Assembly (NCBI GenBank): GCA_964035575.1
Contig: OZ037844.1
Coordinates: 1,390,501 to 1,454,500 of the forward strand
Length of the DNA: 64,000 nt
Direction of reading: 5' to 3'
DNA from: Rhynchopus sp. YZ270_cl-10
Taxonomy: Eukaryota; Euglenozoa; Diplonemea; Diplonemida; Diplonemidae
Shown: positions 37,135 through 46,561 of the stretch, one piece after another
Position numbering within the stretch: position 1 is the first letter of the stretch
Layout: each line of letters begins with the position of its first letter
The notes under the pieces: generated by a model
Told to the model about the DNA's origin: nothing
The model's input: only the letters and a program-made list of their open reading frames with translations
Databases searched by the model: none
Position numbers and translations under genes: made by a program

Positions 37135-39321
37135 ATGGAAATTCTTCTCATAGACCCTACTACTGGGCATCAAACCTTTGTTGATTTGTCGGAGGAAGAG
37201 ACGTACGCAAACTTACGAGATGCAGCAGCAGAAGCATTTCACCAACCGGCAGATCACATCTCTCTTACATATCATGGCAGCCCGCTTCGCAACGACGCTG
37301 ACTGCAGGGCTTTGGAACATCAAGCCGAGGTTTGTGCCAGCGTTTCGTCACAGTCCTATTACATTGCGCGGATCAAGGCTGGATACAAATTAGAATCGAT
37401 GCCGGAGTGGGTCCGCGGGGATTACGAATGCTGTGTATCAGCTGTCGAAACGTCTGCAGAACAGGTCGTCTATTGCAGCGATGAGATGAAGGCAAATCGT
37501 GAGTTCATGATAGTCGCGGCACAGCAAAGGAGAAATGCGTTGCACCACAGCTCCGCTTCGCTCCGTGATGACAAAGCCTTTGTGTTAGCAGCACTCCAGC
37601 TTGACGGACTGTTCCTTGAGCACGTCTCGGAAGCGCTTCAATCGAATTTAGAGGTTCTTCTGGCCGCGGTGCGCTCTGATAAAAACTCTTTAAAATTCGC
37701 GCCGCAAACGTTAACTGCGGACCGTGATTTCATGCATCTCGCTGTTAACGAAAACGGAAATACTATTAAACGTGCAGCTGATCCACTCCGTAAGGACCGT
37801 GCACTATGTCTCTCAGCCATCGCAAACTCCGGGCACGCCCTGAACTATGTCTCTTCAACTCTCAAGCGCGATAAATCGTTTCTTCTTGAAGCTATCAAAG
37901 CGAATCCTTCGACCATCCGTCACATCAAAGAACGTTTAAAAGGCGACATCGAATTCATGACCGCAGCAGTCAAGATTAGATCCGACGTAATGAAGCACGC
38001 TAAGGACCGTCTTAAAAAAAACCGTGTTTTCGTTGAAGCTGCTGTCACCGTGAATGGCACGTTGTTGAAGAGGGTGTCGAGCGCATTGCGGGCGGATCGT
38101 GAGATTGCCTTGAAGGCTGTAGTGCAAAATGCGGGGGCATTAAAGTATGTTACATCAGAGCTGAGGAGTGATGCGGATTTTATTCTTTCTGCGATTCGGT
38201 CGAGAGCGGTGATCAATTTGGATCAGGTTCCCGACACGTTGAGGCAGAACCGGTCTTTTATATTGTCGGCCGTCGCATTTCATGGAATGTACCTCAAGGA
38301 TGCGTCGGAAAAGCTTCAAGCAGACAAACCCATTGTGACTGCGGCAGTCCTTCATACCCCTGCTGCGATGAAGTACGCTGCGCCGTCTCTGAGGGAGGAC
38401 GCGAAATTTTTGTTAAATCTTGCTCGCAAAGTGGATGGAAGCAGTAGAGACAACAGCACGCAACGCAGCGAAGCCTCTCTGGAGGAAAGTCTCAGCTCTA
38501 GTACACTTTCTTCTGGCTGCAGTGTGCATCGTACGTCCTCTATCATAAGCTATGCGGCAGGGGAGTTAAAAGGAAACCGCAAATTCGCGGCAGACGCAAT
38601 AAAAATTGATGGCGGGTTTTTGAAAAGCTGCTCCGAAGAGCTACGCAATGATAGAGACCTGCTTCTGGCTTCGGTGCAGGGGAATGAAGACGTGCTTTCT
38701 TATGCTCGCGAATCGCTTCGTGCTGACAAAGCATTCATGAGGCTTGCGGTGAAGAAGAACGGACTTTGTTTAAAATATGCAGGAACCGCCTTGAAAGGGA
38801 ACTCCGCCGTCGCACGCCTGGCAGTCACACAGAACAGCAAATCCCTGAAGTACGCCTCTGCAGCGCTCCGGGGGGACACAGCGTTTATGATATTTTGCGT
38901 GCAGTGTGATCGGCGGTGTCTGCGTCTTGCAGTTCCTACATTGTTGGCGGACCCGGGTTTTATGTGTGAGGTGTTCCGTATTACGGGAGAAGATGCTACA
39001 TTGGTAGCAGAATATGCGCCGGTTGAGTTGGTTGAAAGCAATGCGTTCCTGGCAATGCTTGGCATAAGTCAATCCCAAATGAGAATAAATAGACGGGACG
39101 CCCGCAGGCGTATGGAGCAGCGTGCAGACTCGCCGCGTTCGCCGAAAAAAAGTGGTGAAGGAGGAGGAGGAGGAGGAGGGGCAGCTTTCAACGATGCCTC
39201 AAGTGCTTCCGAATGCAATCTCCCCTCCCTGCCAAGTACCCGTCTCGCGTGGAGTGATACCTCTGAAGCCGGCGAAACGCAGTCTCGTGAAAAGCCTGAC
39301 CACTGCTGTACGATTTGTTGA
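37135..39321 (+). CDS. Ubiquitin-like/DUF4116-repeat protein with CaaX-type end
   Basis: 728 residues, intronless; ATG follows a pyrimidine-rich leader. Residues 1-70 (MEILLIDPTTGHQTFVDLSE and on) have the strand-strand-helix-strand pattern of a ubiquitin-like fold; no diGly is exposed, so it is a domain, not a modifier. From about 85 to 640 there are about twenty units of roughly 25 residues following L-R-x-D-K-x-F-x-L-A-A-V-x-x-N-G-x-x-L-K-Y-A-S, the DUF4116 repeat seen in many protists and some large DNA viruses. A Gly-rich disordered tail (about 650-725) ends CCTIC. The last four residues, CTIC, fit a prenylation box with an extra Cys that could be palmitoylated, so membrane tethering is likely. 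Paralogue of the gene at 56907. Biological role unknown. SR1 elements flank the gene at 36947 and 39398. Confidence 0.85.
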   Translation: MEILLIDPTTGHQTFVDLSEEETYANLRDAAAEAFHQPADHISLTYHGSPLRNDADCRALEHQAEVCASVSSQSYYIARIKAGYKLESMPEWVRGDYECCVSAVETSAEQVVYCSDEMKANREFMIVAAQQRRNALHHSSASLRDDKAFVLAALQLDGLFLEHVSEALQSNLEVLLAAVRSDKNSLKFAPQTLTADRDFMHLAVNENGNTIKRAADPLRKDRALCLSAIANSGHALNYVSSTLKRDKSFLLEAIKANPSTIRHIKERLKGDIEFMTAAVKIRSDVMKHAKDRLKKNRVFVEAAVTVNGTLLKRVSSALRADREIALKAVVQNAGALKYVTSELRSDADFILSAIRSRAVINLDQVPDTLRQNRSFILSAVAFHGMYLKDASEKLQADKPIVTAAVLHTPAAMKYAAPSLREDAKFLLNLARKVDGSSRDNSTQRSEASLEESLSSSTLSSGCSVHRTSSIISYAAGELKGNRKFAADAIKIDGGFLKSCSEELRNDRDLLLASVQGNEDVLSYARESLRADKAFMRLAVKKNGLCLKYAGTALKGNSAVARLAVTQNSKSLKYASAALRGDTAFMIFCVQCDRRCLRLAVPTLLADPGFMCEVFRITGEDATLVAEYAPVELVESNAFLAMLGISQSQMRINRRDARRRMEQRADSPRSPKKSGEGGGGGGGAAFNDASSASECNLPSLPSTRLAWSDTSEAGETQSREKPDHCCTIC

Positions 39322-39397
39322 GTGGAAGGAGGGAGAGAAGGGAGGGGGGAAAATATTGCAATATGTTGTTCTGCATTAACTATCGTTCATCAAAAGG

Positions 39398-39427
39398 GTG
39401 ACTAAAGCAAGGCTTAATATTCATCTG
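39398..39427 (+). repeat. SR1 element, short form, 3' of the DUF4116 gene
   Basis: GTGACTAAAGCAAGGCTTAA then TATTCATCTG, 77 bp after the stop. Loop reduced; stem weaker. Confidence 0.5.
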
Positions 39428-39568
39428 ATTTTTTGTTTTTGAAATCTTGTGGGTAGAAAAGAGAGAGAGGGAAGGGAGGGGGATGGTTGTGAGGGGACAC
39501 CATACCCCAGTCACACCTTGGTTTTTAGTTTTTTTTATTTTTTTGAAATACAACTATGTACTGTTATG

Positions 39569-39597
39569 GTGGCTAAGCAAAGGCTTGGATCAGCTAA
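39569..39597 (+). repeat. SR1 element, short form
   Basis: GTGGCTAAGCAAAGGCTTGG then ATCAGCTAA. CTAAGC pairs with GCTTGG through one wobble. Confidence 0.5.
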
Positions 39598-40167
39598 CAG
39601 ACCCCCGCTCTTTCTCTAAAGTGACTAAGGTAACGCGAGACGTATAATCGTTTTTTGCAAAGTTTCTCTCCTTTTTGCTTTTTTTTTTTCCCCCCCTCTG
39701 TTGCTTTTTTCGTTTAGTTTAGCTATAGTAACCATCGATTGAAGGTTCCGTCACCGAAAAAAAATCATATTTAAAAAAAAAAAAAAACTCCTTATTTCAT
39801 CCATGTGCCCTGCGCCCGCTGGCTTTCCGTGAGGTGTCTTTGCACTATTCAAGTTATCTTTCATTTCCCCTTCCTCTTCCCCTTCCCCTTCTCCCCGGTT
39901 CTAACAAAAACGTATCCTCGCCCATTAGGGTTGGTTTTAGGGTATCATCTTCAGGCATGTGTGTTGGGTTAACTAAAAAAAGGGGTAATTCTCGCGCAGA
40001 ATATGGCCCCAAAGAAGTATGTGGGTGTGTGTGTGCAGGACATAATATTATTTTTTTTTGTGTCATTTTTCATTTTTTTATTTATTTCTTCTTCTCTTCC
40101 CTCACTACCTGTCTTATGGCGTGGTTTGTCAAAAAAAAAAACTGGGAAACGGCGCGGGAAAAAAACC

Positions 40168-41074
40168 GATATCAGCCAAAATCTGCTTAGCCGTATATAA
40201 AGGCCTGTTTTTGGAGCCACTTTAAAGCGATAAAAAATCCGCCAAAAAAATGTTGCGACCCCGGAATTTTTTCAGATTGCTCCGGAAATGCATACAAGCG
40301 CCTTTTCGGGGGAAAATATTACACCCCCGGCCTCTCAAACGTACTTGACCGTGGACAGGTGGATTTTATCAATTTTATGGCCCGGGCACATTCTGAAAAA
40401 AAATATTCTTGGAAAGATAGGGTGCAAAAACGTTCAATTCCGGGGTCGGACGCTCAAAAATATGCATCTGGGGCGAGCGAGTGGGCAGCGGGAGAATGGG
40501 TACTATGTACTGGCTACTGTACAGTGTACTATGTATGGTGAGGAAACCTCCTATTTGGGTCCAACACAGTGGTGTCTCTAAATTGGATTTGTTTTGTCAA
40601 AAGTTGTCAATTTTTTTTTCTTTGGATTTATTTTTGACAAATCTTTCAATTGCGACCTTTTTTCTCAACTGGAAACACACTCCACGGTACGCAACTTTTG
40701 GTGGAGCCGACCACTCTTTCTGCACTGAAAATCCCCTGTATTACATGTACAAATCATTGGAGCCACTTTTTTTTGACTTCTACTCCACTAAAATGGTCGA
40801 TTTTTTTTTCTATGAAACGCGATGAGCTCGGAAATCGATACAAGCCCATTTTCGAGGTGTTTGGATAACAACTTAATAACTCAGGCCGCAGGAAAGCAAA
40901 AGTGAAAAAACTGCCGACGTCATTTCACAAAATATTTTTTTTTTTATTTTTTTGAAATTTTTTTGGGATCGAAATGAGTTAAATGCGGGGTCGTAGGCTC
41001 AAAAATTTGCATCTGTGGTTTATTAAGTGAACGAGGCCCCGAAGTATACGGCTAAGCAGATTTTGGCTGATATC
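40168..41074. mobile_element. 907-bp non-autonomous element with 29-bp perfect inverted ends
   Basis: GATATCAGCCAAAATCTGCT followed by TAGCCGTAT, and its exact inverse at the right end. The interior has GCGACCCCGGAATT/AATTCCGGGGTCGGA and GCGGGGTCG phrases like those in the element at 21558, so the two are probably of one superfamily. No transposase and no clear TSD. Confidence 0.82.
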
Positions 41075-41119
41075 TTACCCTGAATGTACCCTCGAAAGAA
41101 AAAAGAAAAAATTCTGAAT

Positions 41120-41230
41120 GGTGAACGGACTGTCTACAATGGCAGTAGCACTAAACAGATTATCACAACAACAAAAGATAGTGAAGACTGCCTGAATGGC
41201 AGCTACACTAAACAAACAAATTACCAAAAA
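41120..41230 (+). repeat. SR6 structured element, two units in tandem
   Basis: GGACTGTCTACAATGGCAGT then AGCACTAAAC, followed by GAAGACTGCCTGAATGGCAG and CTACACTAAACAAACAAATT. Unit 1 stem CTGTC/GGCAG uses a wobble; unit 2 CTGCC/GGCAG is perfect. Confidence 0.75.
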
Positions 41231-41427
41231 AAGGAAAAAAAGAAGGGGGAAAAAAAAAGTGAACACGAAACTCCCCAACCCATACCATCATAGACTTTTT
41301 TTTTGCCACGTCGTGGGGCCTGCCCGCGAGGGTGGTGTGTCAACTCCTACACATTTCCCCAACACGACAAATCGACACCTTTTTTAAGGTTTTTTTCACC
41401 TTCTCTCTTTTTTACTTTTTGCTAAAC

Positions 41428-41520
41428 ATGTCAAAAAAAAAGCAAGGGTACATTTTTTGCACCCTCTTTGCATTCTTTTTTTGTTTCGTAAAGAAAAGAA
41501 TGTATATGAAATAACCTTCT
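41428..41520 (+). repeat. SR9 dispersed element
   Basis: A tract, GCAAGGGTACATTTTTTGCA, CCCTCTTTGCATTC and AAAGAATGTATATGAAATAA; close to 25985-26075. Confidence 0.7.
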
Positions 41521-41900
41521 CTTTCAAACCACACACATGCACATTTTCTCTCGTTCTCGTACGTTGGGTTCAGCGCTGCAAAGATTAGCTTCATCGTTAA
41601 AAAAAAGCGTGGAGTTCACAGGTGGTGTCTGTACGCTATCAATTTTTTAATTTTTTCAAAAAAAAAAGGCACTCTTTTTTTTTTTTTTGTGTTTGTTTGG
41701 GTTCTTTACATGATGTGTAATGTGAGGCCTATTCATATTTCAATGTTTTCCCCTATTTTTATCATTTTTTTTTAGTGTTCAGTGTGTGCGTGTATTTGTT
41801 TTATTTTTTTCTTTCCCCCTACATCTTCTTTTTGTCCTGGTACGGAGGTGTCTGTCTACATTGGGGGGTTTTTTCCCCCCCTTTTTTTTTTAATTTTTTC

Positions 41901-41948
41901 CAGTGCCTGCGTCCGCCGATTGAACGGTGTTTGCACTTTCAACTTCTG
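41901..41948 (+). repeat. SR2 structured element
   Basis: CAGTGCCTGCGTCCGCCGAT, TGAACGGTGTTTGCACTTTC, AACTTCTG. AGTGC/GCACT outer stem kept; inner stem shortened. Confidence 0.75.
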
Positions 41949-42124
41949 AGCAGTGGGCTTTTTTGTCCCCCTTTTTTTTTTAACTTTTCTTACAACCACC
42001 CTCTCCCCACCCCCAGTGGGTGTCAATACAAAGAAAGGGGGGGCGCAAGGGCAGCTAACTACATGCGTTTTTCTTTTTTTGGGAGTCCCTTGCATGCCTA
42101 CTGTTCGCTAGAGTAGTCAGTATA

Positions 42125-42960
42125 AATGAATCTGTTTTTTTTTTAAACAGTACTCCAAACGTATTTGGCGCAAAGAAGTTGCCAAATTAGACCAAAAAAT
42201 CCACCAAATTTTGGAGTATTATTTTTTTTTTTTTGGATCCCCTCACCATGCTGTCCTCTAAATCCGGTTTGCGATTTGGGATTTTCTATAAGAAAATTTT
42301 ATAGGAAAATTTTATTTTTGCAGGTGAAAAATTTTTCGTATAGATATGGGGCAGTGTCTTTTTGAAATGGGGGCGCCCGGGGGGGTCAAAAGAGTTAATG
42401 GTACAAACGTGGTTGAACCACGGGAGTTCCCTGGGAAACTGGGTTGCTGACCGCACCATGAAATCCCAGGCTGTACCCTAAATTTTTTTTGCCTGCGGCG
42501 CCATTTTTCCTTTTTTGCTCCGCAAAAAAGGGTTCGTTGAGTGACTCTGTCGTGTAAAAAGCTAGATTTTTACACCCTGCCCTAATTTTTTTTCGCCTGC
42601 GTCGCCATTTTATATACAGTTCCCTATGTTCTCAATGTCTTCCCTGGTCAGCAGTGCTGGAAATAATATTGGGCAACAAAACAAGCTGACCCCCTTGAAA
42701 TCTGGATTCCTGGATAAGACACTGGGGTGGGGGAAGAGAAAAATATGACCATCCGCACTGCGGCCCTACAACAGCAAAAAAAATATCTTCTCCAGTTGTG
42801 CGCGAAAAATTTTCGCGCGCAGCGCGAAAATTTTTTTTTTCTATAAGAAAATTTTGCGATTTGAAAATCAGAAAATCCCTGATTTTTCCCCGATTTAAGG
42901 ACATGCTTGCCCCTCACCCCTTATTTATATCATTGCAACAACAAGAAAAAAAAAATGCAA
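42125..42960. repeat. AT-rich region with SR12 and ATAAGAAAATTTT repeats
   Basis: TTTCTATAAGAAAATTTT occurs at about 42282 and 42838. 42528-42618 is an SR12 copy (GTTGAGTGACTCTGTCGTGT, AAAAAGCTAGATTTTTACAC, TTTTCGCCTGCGTCGCCA) shared with 49848-49922. A GCGCGCAGCGCG hairpin lies at about 42815. Probably a decayed element; ends unclear. Confidence 0.5.
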
Positions 42961-43077
42961 ACCCACGGGACAACGTGCTGCAAAAGCGCACTTCTTATGC
43001 AGGGTGAAAATTACCCCGTGGTTTGTACCGCTGGTGACAGCGCAAAAAGAAAAAAAGAAAAGAAGGCATAAAACAAA

Positions 43078-43206
43078 GGCTTCGGCCAGCACTGAGTACA
43101 GACCCGAATTCTCCCACTTGGGATTACTCGGCGATTGTCGACACAAAACAAATTATAGTGGAGTTCATCCTCGGGTGTCTACACTAATACAACCAAGTTT
43201 TCAAAC
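43078..43206 (+). repeat. SR5 element, complete body plus tail
   Basis: GGCTTCGGCCAGCACTGAGT, ACAGACCCGAATTCTCCCAC, TTGGGATTACTCGGCGATTG, TCGACAC, then TAGTGGAGTTCATCCTCGGG, TGTCTACACTAATACAACCA. Compared with 25587, the CCCACC-T-GGTGGG hairpin is shortened to CCCA-CT-TGGG, a change that keeps pairing. Confidence 0.8.
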
Positions 43207-43897
43207 AAAGAGAAAAGAAAGGCCATAAAGTATTACGCAAAAAGAAAGCCAAATGAGCGCATCGTCGGATGCGTCTTCGACTGACCCAAATATTTCAACG
43301 AACAAAGAATGGAAGATAACAAGAAAAAAAGAAAAAAAAAAACAAAAAGTCAAACCAGAGATACGTGAGGAACGTCTTGCGTGGAGCTCACACGAACAGC
43401 GAGGTGTCTACACACATCAATTTTTTTTTCATTTTTTCAAACAAAAAAAAAAATATTGCGCGCAGACTAGGTTCCCCTCCCAAGCGGGTCCTTAGGCGAT
43501 TGTCGACAAAAAAATGTCAATATAAAGGGACCCCAAATAAGTTGATTTTTTGGGTAGTGTTGCTCGAAGCAAAACGAAGTTATTTGAAAACTTATTTGGG
43601 GGTATCCTTTATGGGAAATAGTATTGTTTTTTTCTTCTTAGCGACCCCTCTCAACCTTGGACGCAATTTGACGCTACCAGTCGACAAATTTTCTGTTATT
43701 AGGTTTTTTGTAGGGCATTGCATTGTGAACGAGGAGGGAGGTGTGCGCTCTGCCCCTCTAGGGTGTGTTCCTCCCTTCTATATCAAACGCGGGTTCTTTT
43801 TAACAAAAAATCTGATTTTACCTGAAATTTGGAAGGTGTTACCACCAAACACCACCAAATTTTCAGGCAAAATTAGGTGCCTTTTTTTTTGTGATTT

Positions 43898-43970
43898 CAT
43901 CCCGGATGGCTGGCATCGTACAGTGGGTCAGTCGGAGGTGCGTGCATCAATAACTACAGTTTTTTTTTTT
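43898..43970 (+). repeat. SR4 dispersed element
   Basis: CATCCCGGATGGCTGGCATC, GTACAGTGGGTCAGTCGGAG, GTGCGTGCATCAATAACTAC and a T tract. GATG/CATC stem around GCTGG. Confidence 0.7.
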
Positions 43971-44407
43971 GTTTTTTTGTTTTTTAAACACGGTCAATAA
44001 ATCAATTTACAATGTGTCTCTTCACTCCCATTCTTCTCTACTCAACAACTATTTTTTTTTTGCCAACTTTTCAGCACGGTTATCAACACCTTCGAGATTT
44101 CTTTTTTTTTTAAATGGTGACAGATTGATAAGAAGGTCACGATCCATTTTATTTTACACAGTCGTCAATACTAAAAAGATCGGAGACAGCGCTTTTGGGC
44201 AATAAAAAAAATCAAAAAACGGAAAAAAAAAGCATTGCAATTTTACTGTTTTGATTCACACACACACCAACACTAACTGCAGTTTCACACCTTTTTTTTT
44301 TTTTTTTCCACCCTTTTTTTATCACCCAGCTTTGAGCGCACAAACAAAGACCCGATCTTTTTTTCTTTTCTGCTGTTGTACAACGAAAAAAAAAAAAATG
44401 TATTATC

Positions 44408-44480
44408 CGAGGTTCGATAACCAAGAGGAAGTTCAGTGCCTGAGTCCACAGAGTCGTTTTGCACTTGCAACTTCCATTTT
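44408..44480 (+). repeat. SR2 structured element
   Basis: CGAGGTTCGATAACC (GGTT-CGAT-AACC hairpin), then TTCAGTGCCTGAGTCCACAG and AGTCGTTTTGCACTTGCAAC. Outer AGTGC/GCACT stem kept while the interior changed. Confidence 0.75.
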
Positions 44481-44723
44481 AATATAACGATTTGCAATCA
44501 AACCTACACGCCAGCCCAGCTACGGCCAGCTATATTAGCACTGTCCATAAGTAGTCTTGCCGTAAGAAAAAAAATTATTTTGTTATTTTTTCCGGCTGGC
44601 CAGGGAAGAGATATTTCAGTGGGCGTCCCCACAAGCGGAAGTGACACCTCAACCGGTTTCCCTCGCCGCAAAAGTTTGAGAGGTTACGAGAATTAAAAAC
44701 AATGTAGAAAAAAAAAACAAAAG

Positions 44724-44760
44724 GTGACTAAGCATGAGAGGCTTAGAGTCATAAACTTTC
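44724..44760 (+). repeat. SR1 element
   Basis: GTGACTAAGCATGAGAGGCT then TAGAGTCATAAAC. First stem perfect, second lost. Confidence 0.65.
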
Positions 44761-45734
44761 CTCCTTTATTTTAAAACCCTTTTCTTCTTTTTTTACATTG
44801 GGCGAATTCCCCGTTAGTGGATCTTTTCTTTGATCTTTTTTTTTTGTCATTTTTTTTCTATTTCGTTCTTTATAAAGTATACACGAAAAAAACATCGGTT
44901 ATGTTGTGTCAGACCTACCTTCGAGTGGGCGATTTTTTTAAATATTTTGTTGTCGATACAATAATGCTCTTGCTCGTTGCTTTCTCTTTCCTTTACAAAT
45001 GGAGGTCCCAAATATCTCCCCCTCAATAGCTATTTTTGCCGAATATGGTGCGCCCTATATGGGGGGTTTGGGGCATACCCGAGAAGGACCCTTTTCTTTG
45101 CACCTAATTTTATGGTGCCCTGCGCAGCGAGCGAAAAAAAAAATTTTTTTTTCCCGCCGCGATTTTTTGGCTTTTCAAAGATACCGAATAATAAAGTTAA
45201 TTGGGACCCCCCTCCCCTTTAAAACGTTTTTTCCCCCCTTTTTAACGAATTGTGTGCGTTGTGCGCACACACATGCTGCCCCCCCCCCCCCCCCCGCTCC
45301 TACCTTCAGTTTACCTTGCTATTTTCTCTCTTTTTTTTTTTTTTTTTTTTTTTTTGCAAGGCTCCATAGAAGTGTCTATACGCTATCTTATGAGTCCCTG
45401 AAGGCAGGCTTTCCCCTCTTCCACTGTGTGGTGTGACTGGTCAGACCCCCTGGTAAATCATATTGTCATTCATTTCAGACTTTCTTTGAAGGAAATGCAA
45501 CTTCCGTCAATATGCCAAGCCATTGATGTCTGAAGTCCTCCCCCAAATCAACGAAAACCCCCAATTTTTTTTTCTTCCTCTTTTCCCCTGCTCGTTCTGG
45601 TCGTCTTCTTTCCCTTTGAAATATGTGTTGTGCCCCACCCCTTAGAGATTACGTACCTTTTAACTTACAAAAGTTACTACAGTGACATACAATACAAAAC
45701 AAACAGAGTAGCAAAAACAAAAGCAAAAAAAAAA

Positions 45735-45790
45735 GATAGTGAAGACTGCCTGAATGGCAGCTACACTAAACAAACAAATTGCCAAAAAAC
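45735..45790 (+). repeat. SR6 structured element
   Basis: GATAGTGAAGACTGCCTGAA, TGGCAGCTACACTAAACAAA, CAAATTGCC and an A tract. Nearly identical to 41180-41230. Confidence 0.75.
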
Positions 45791-46372
45791 AAAATAAAAC
45801 AAACTTTCAAATCCCCCGTTTAGAGATATGTTCACTTTACAACTTTTCCTCCTTTTTTTTTTTTTTTTTCATTGGTCAAAGGGAATATTTTTGTTGATCC
45901 CTTTTCGTGTACTTTCAAATCATTGAAGGTTTTTGTTCTAATACTCTTTGGTGTGGTGTACGCGTCATCTTCCAAAGATTAAACGGAAAAAAAAAAAAAA
46001 AAAATGGAGTGGAGTTCACAACAGATGGGGTCTAGATGTCAAAATTTCAAAAAAAAAATAATTGTGGCCCCGTTTTTGATACAACGAAAACAACGATTAC
46101 ATTGGCTTTCATGAGCAACCAAGTAGTCCTGTTTTTTTTATTTTGTGTCAGGTCAACCCAAAGAAAAAAAAAGGTTTTCAAAAAAGCTCTGTTGATGATC
46201 AACAGAACTTCGTTAGGTGCCCTCCCCTCCCCACTCGGTTCTGTTTTGAAAGAGAAAAACAAAAAACAAAACAAAACAAAACAAAAACACAAAGCAAACA
46301 TAACAAAAACTTCATGAAAACCCGTTCAAACCCCCCACTCTGCTTTCTTTTCTTTTTTCACCCCCATGCGCA

Positions 46373-46450
46373 TCACTCCGGGGTTTGATAACCCACGGAG
46401 TGTCAGTGCCTGCGTCCCAGAGGCGTTTGCACTATCAACTCCACTTTCTT
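46373..46450 (+). repeat. SR2 structured element, complete two-hairpin form
   Basis: TCACTCCGGGGTTTGATAAC, CCACGGAGTGTCAGTGCCTG, CGTCCCAGAGGCGTTTGCAC, TATCAACTCCACTTTC. Stem 1 ACTCCG/CGGAGT around GGTT-TGAT-AACC; stem 2 AGTGCCT with AGGC and GCACT. It matches the copy inside the dCMP deaminase intron. Confidence 0.8.
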
Positions 46451-46561
46451 TTTTATCGTCTTTCCCTAAACAAAGTATCATTGTATCAGTTGGGCTGTGC
46501 GTCAACCCTGTATTTCCTTGGATGAATAATCGACGAGACGTCGATTTTTTTTTTATACTAA

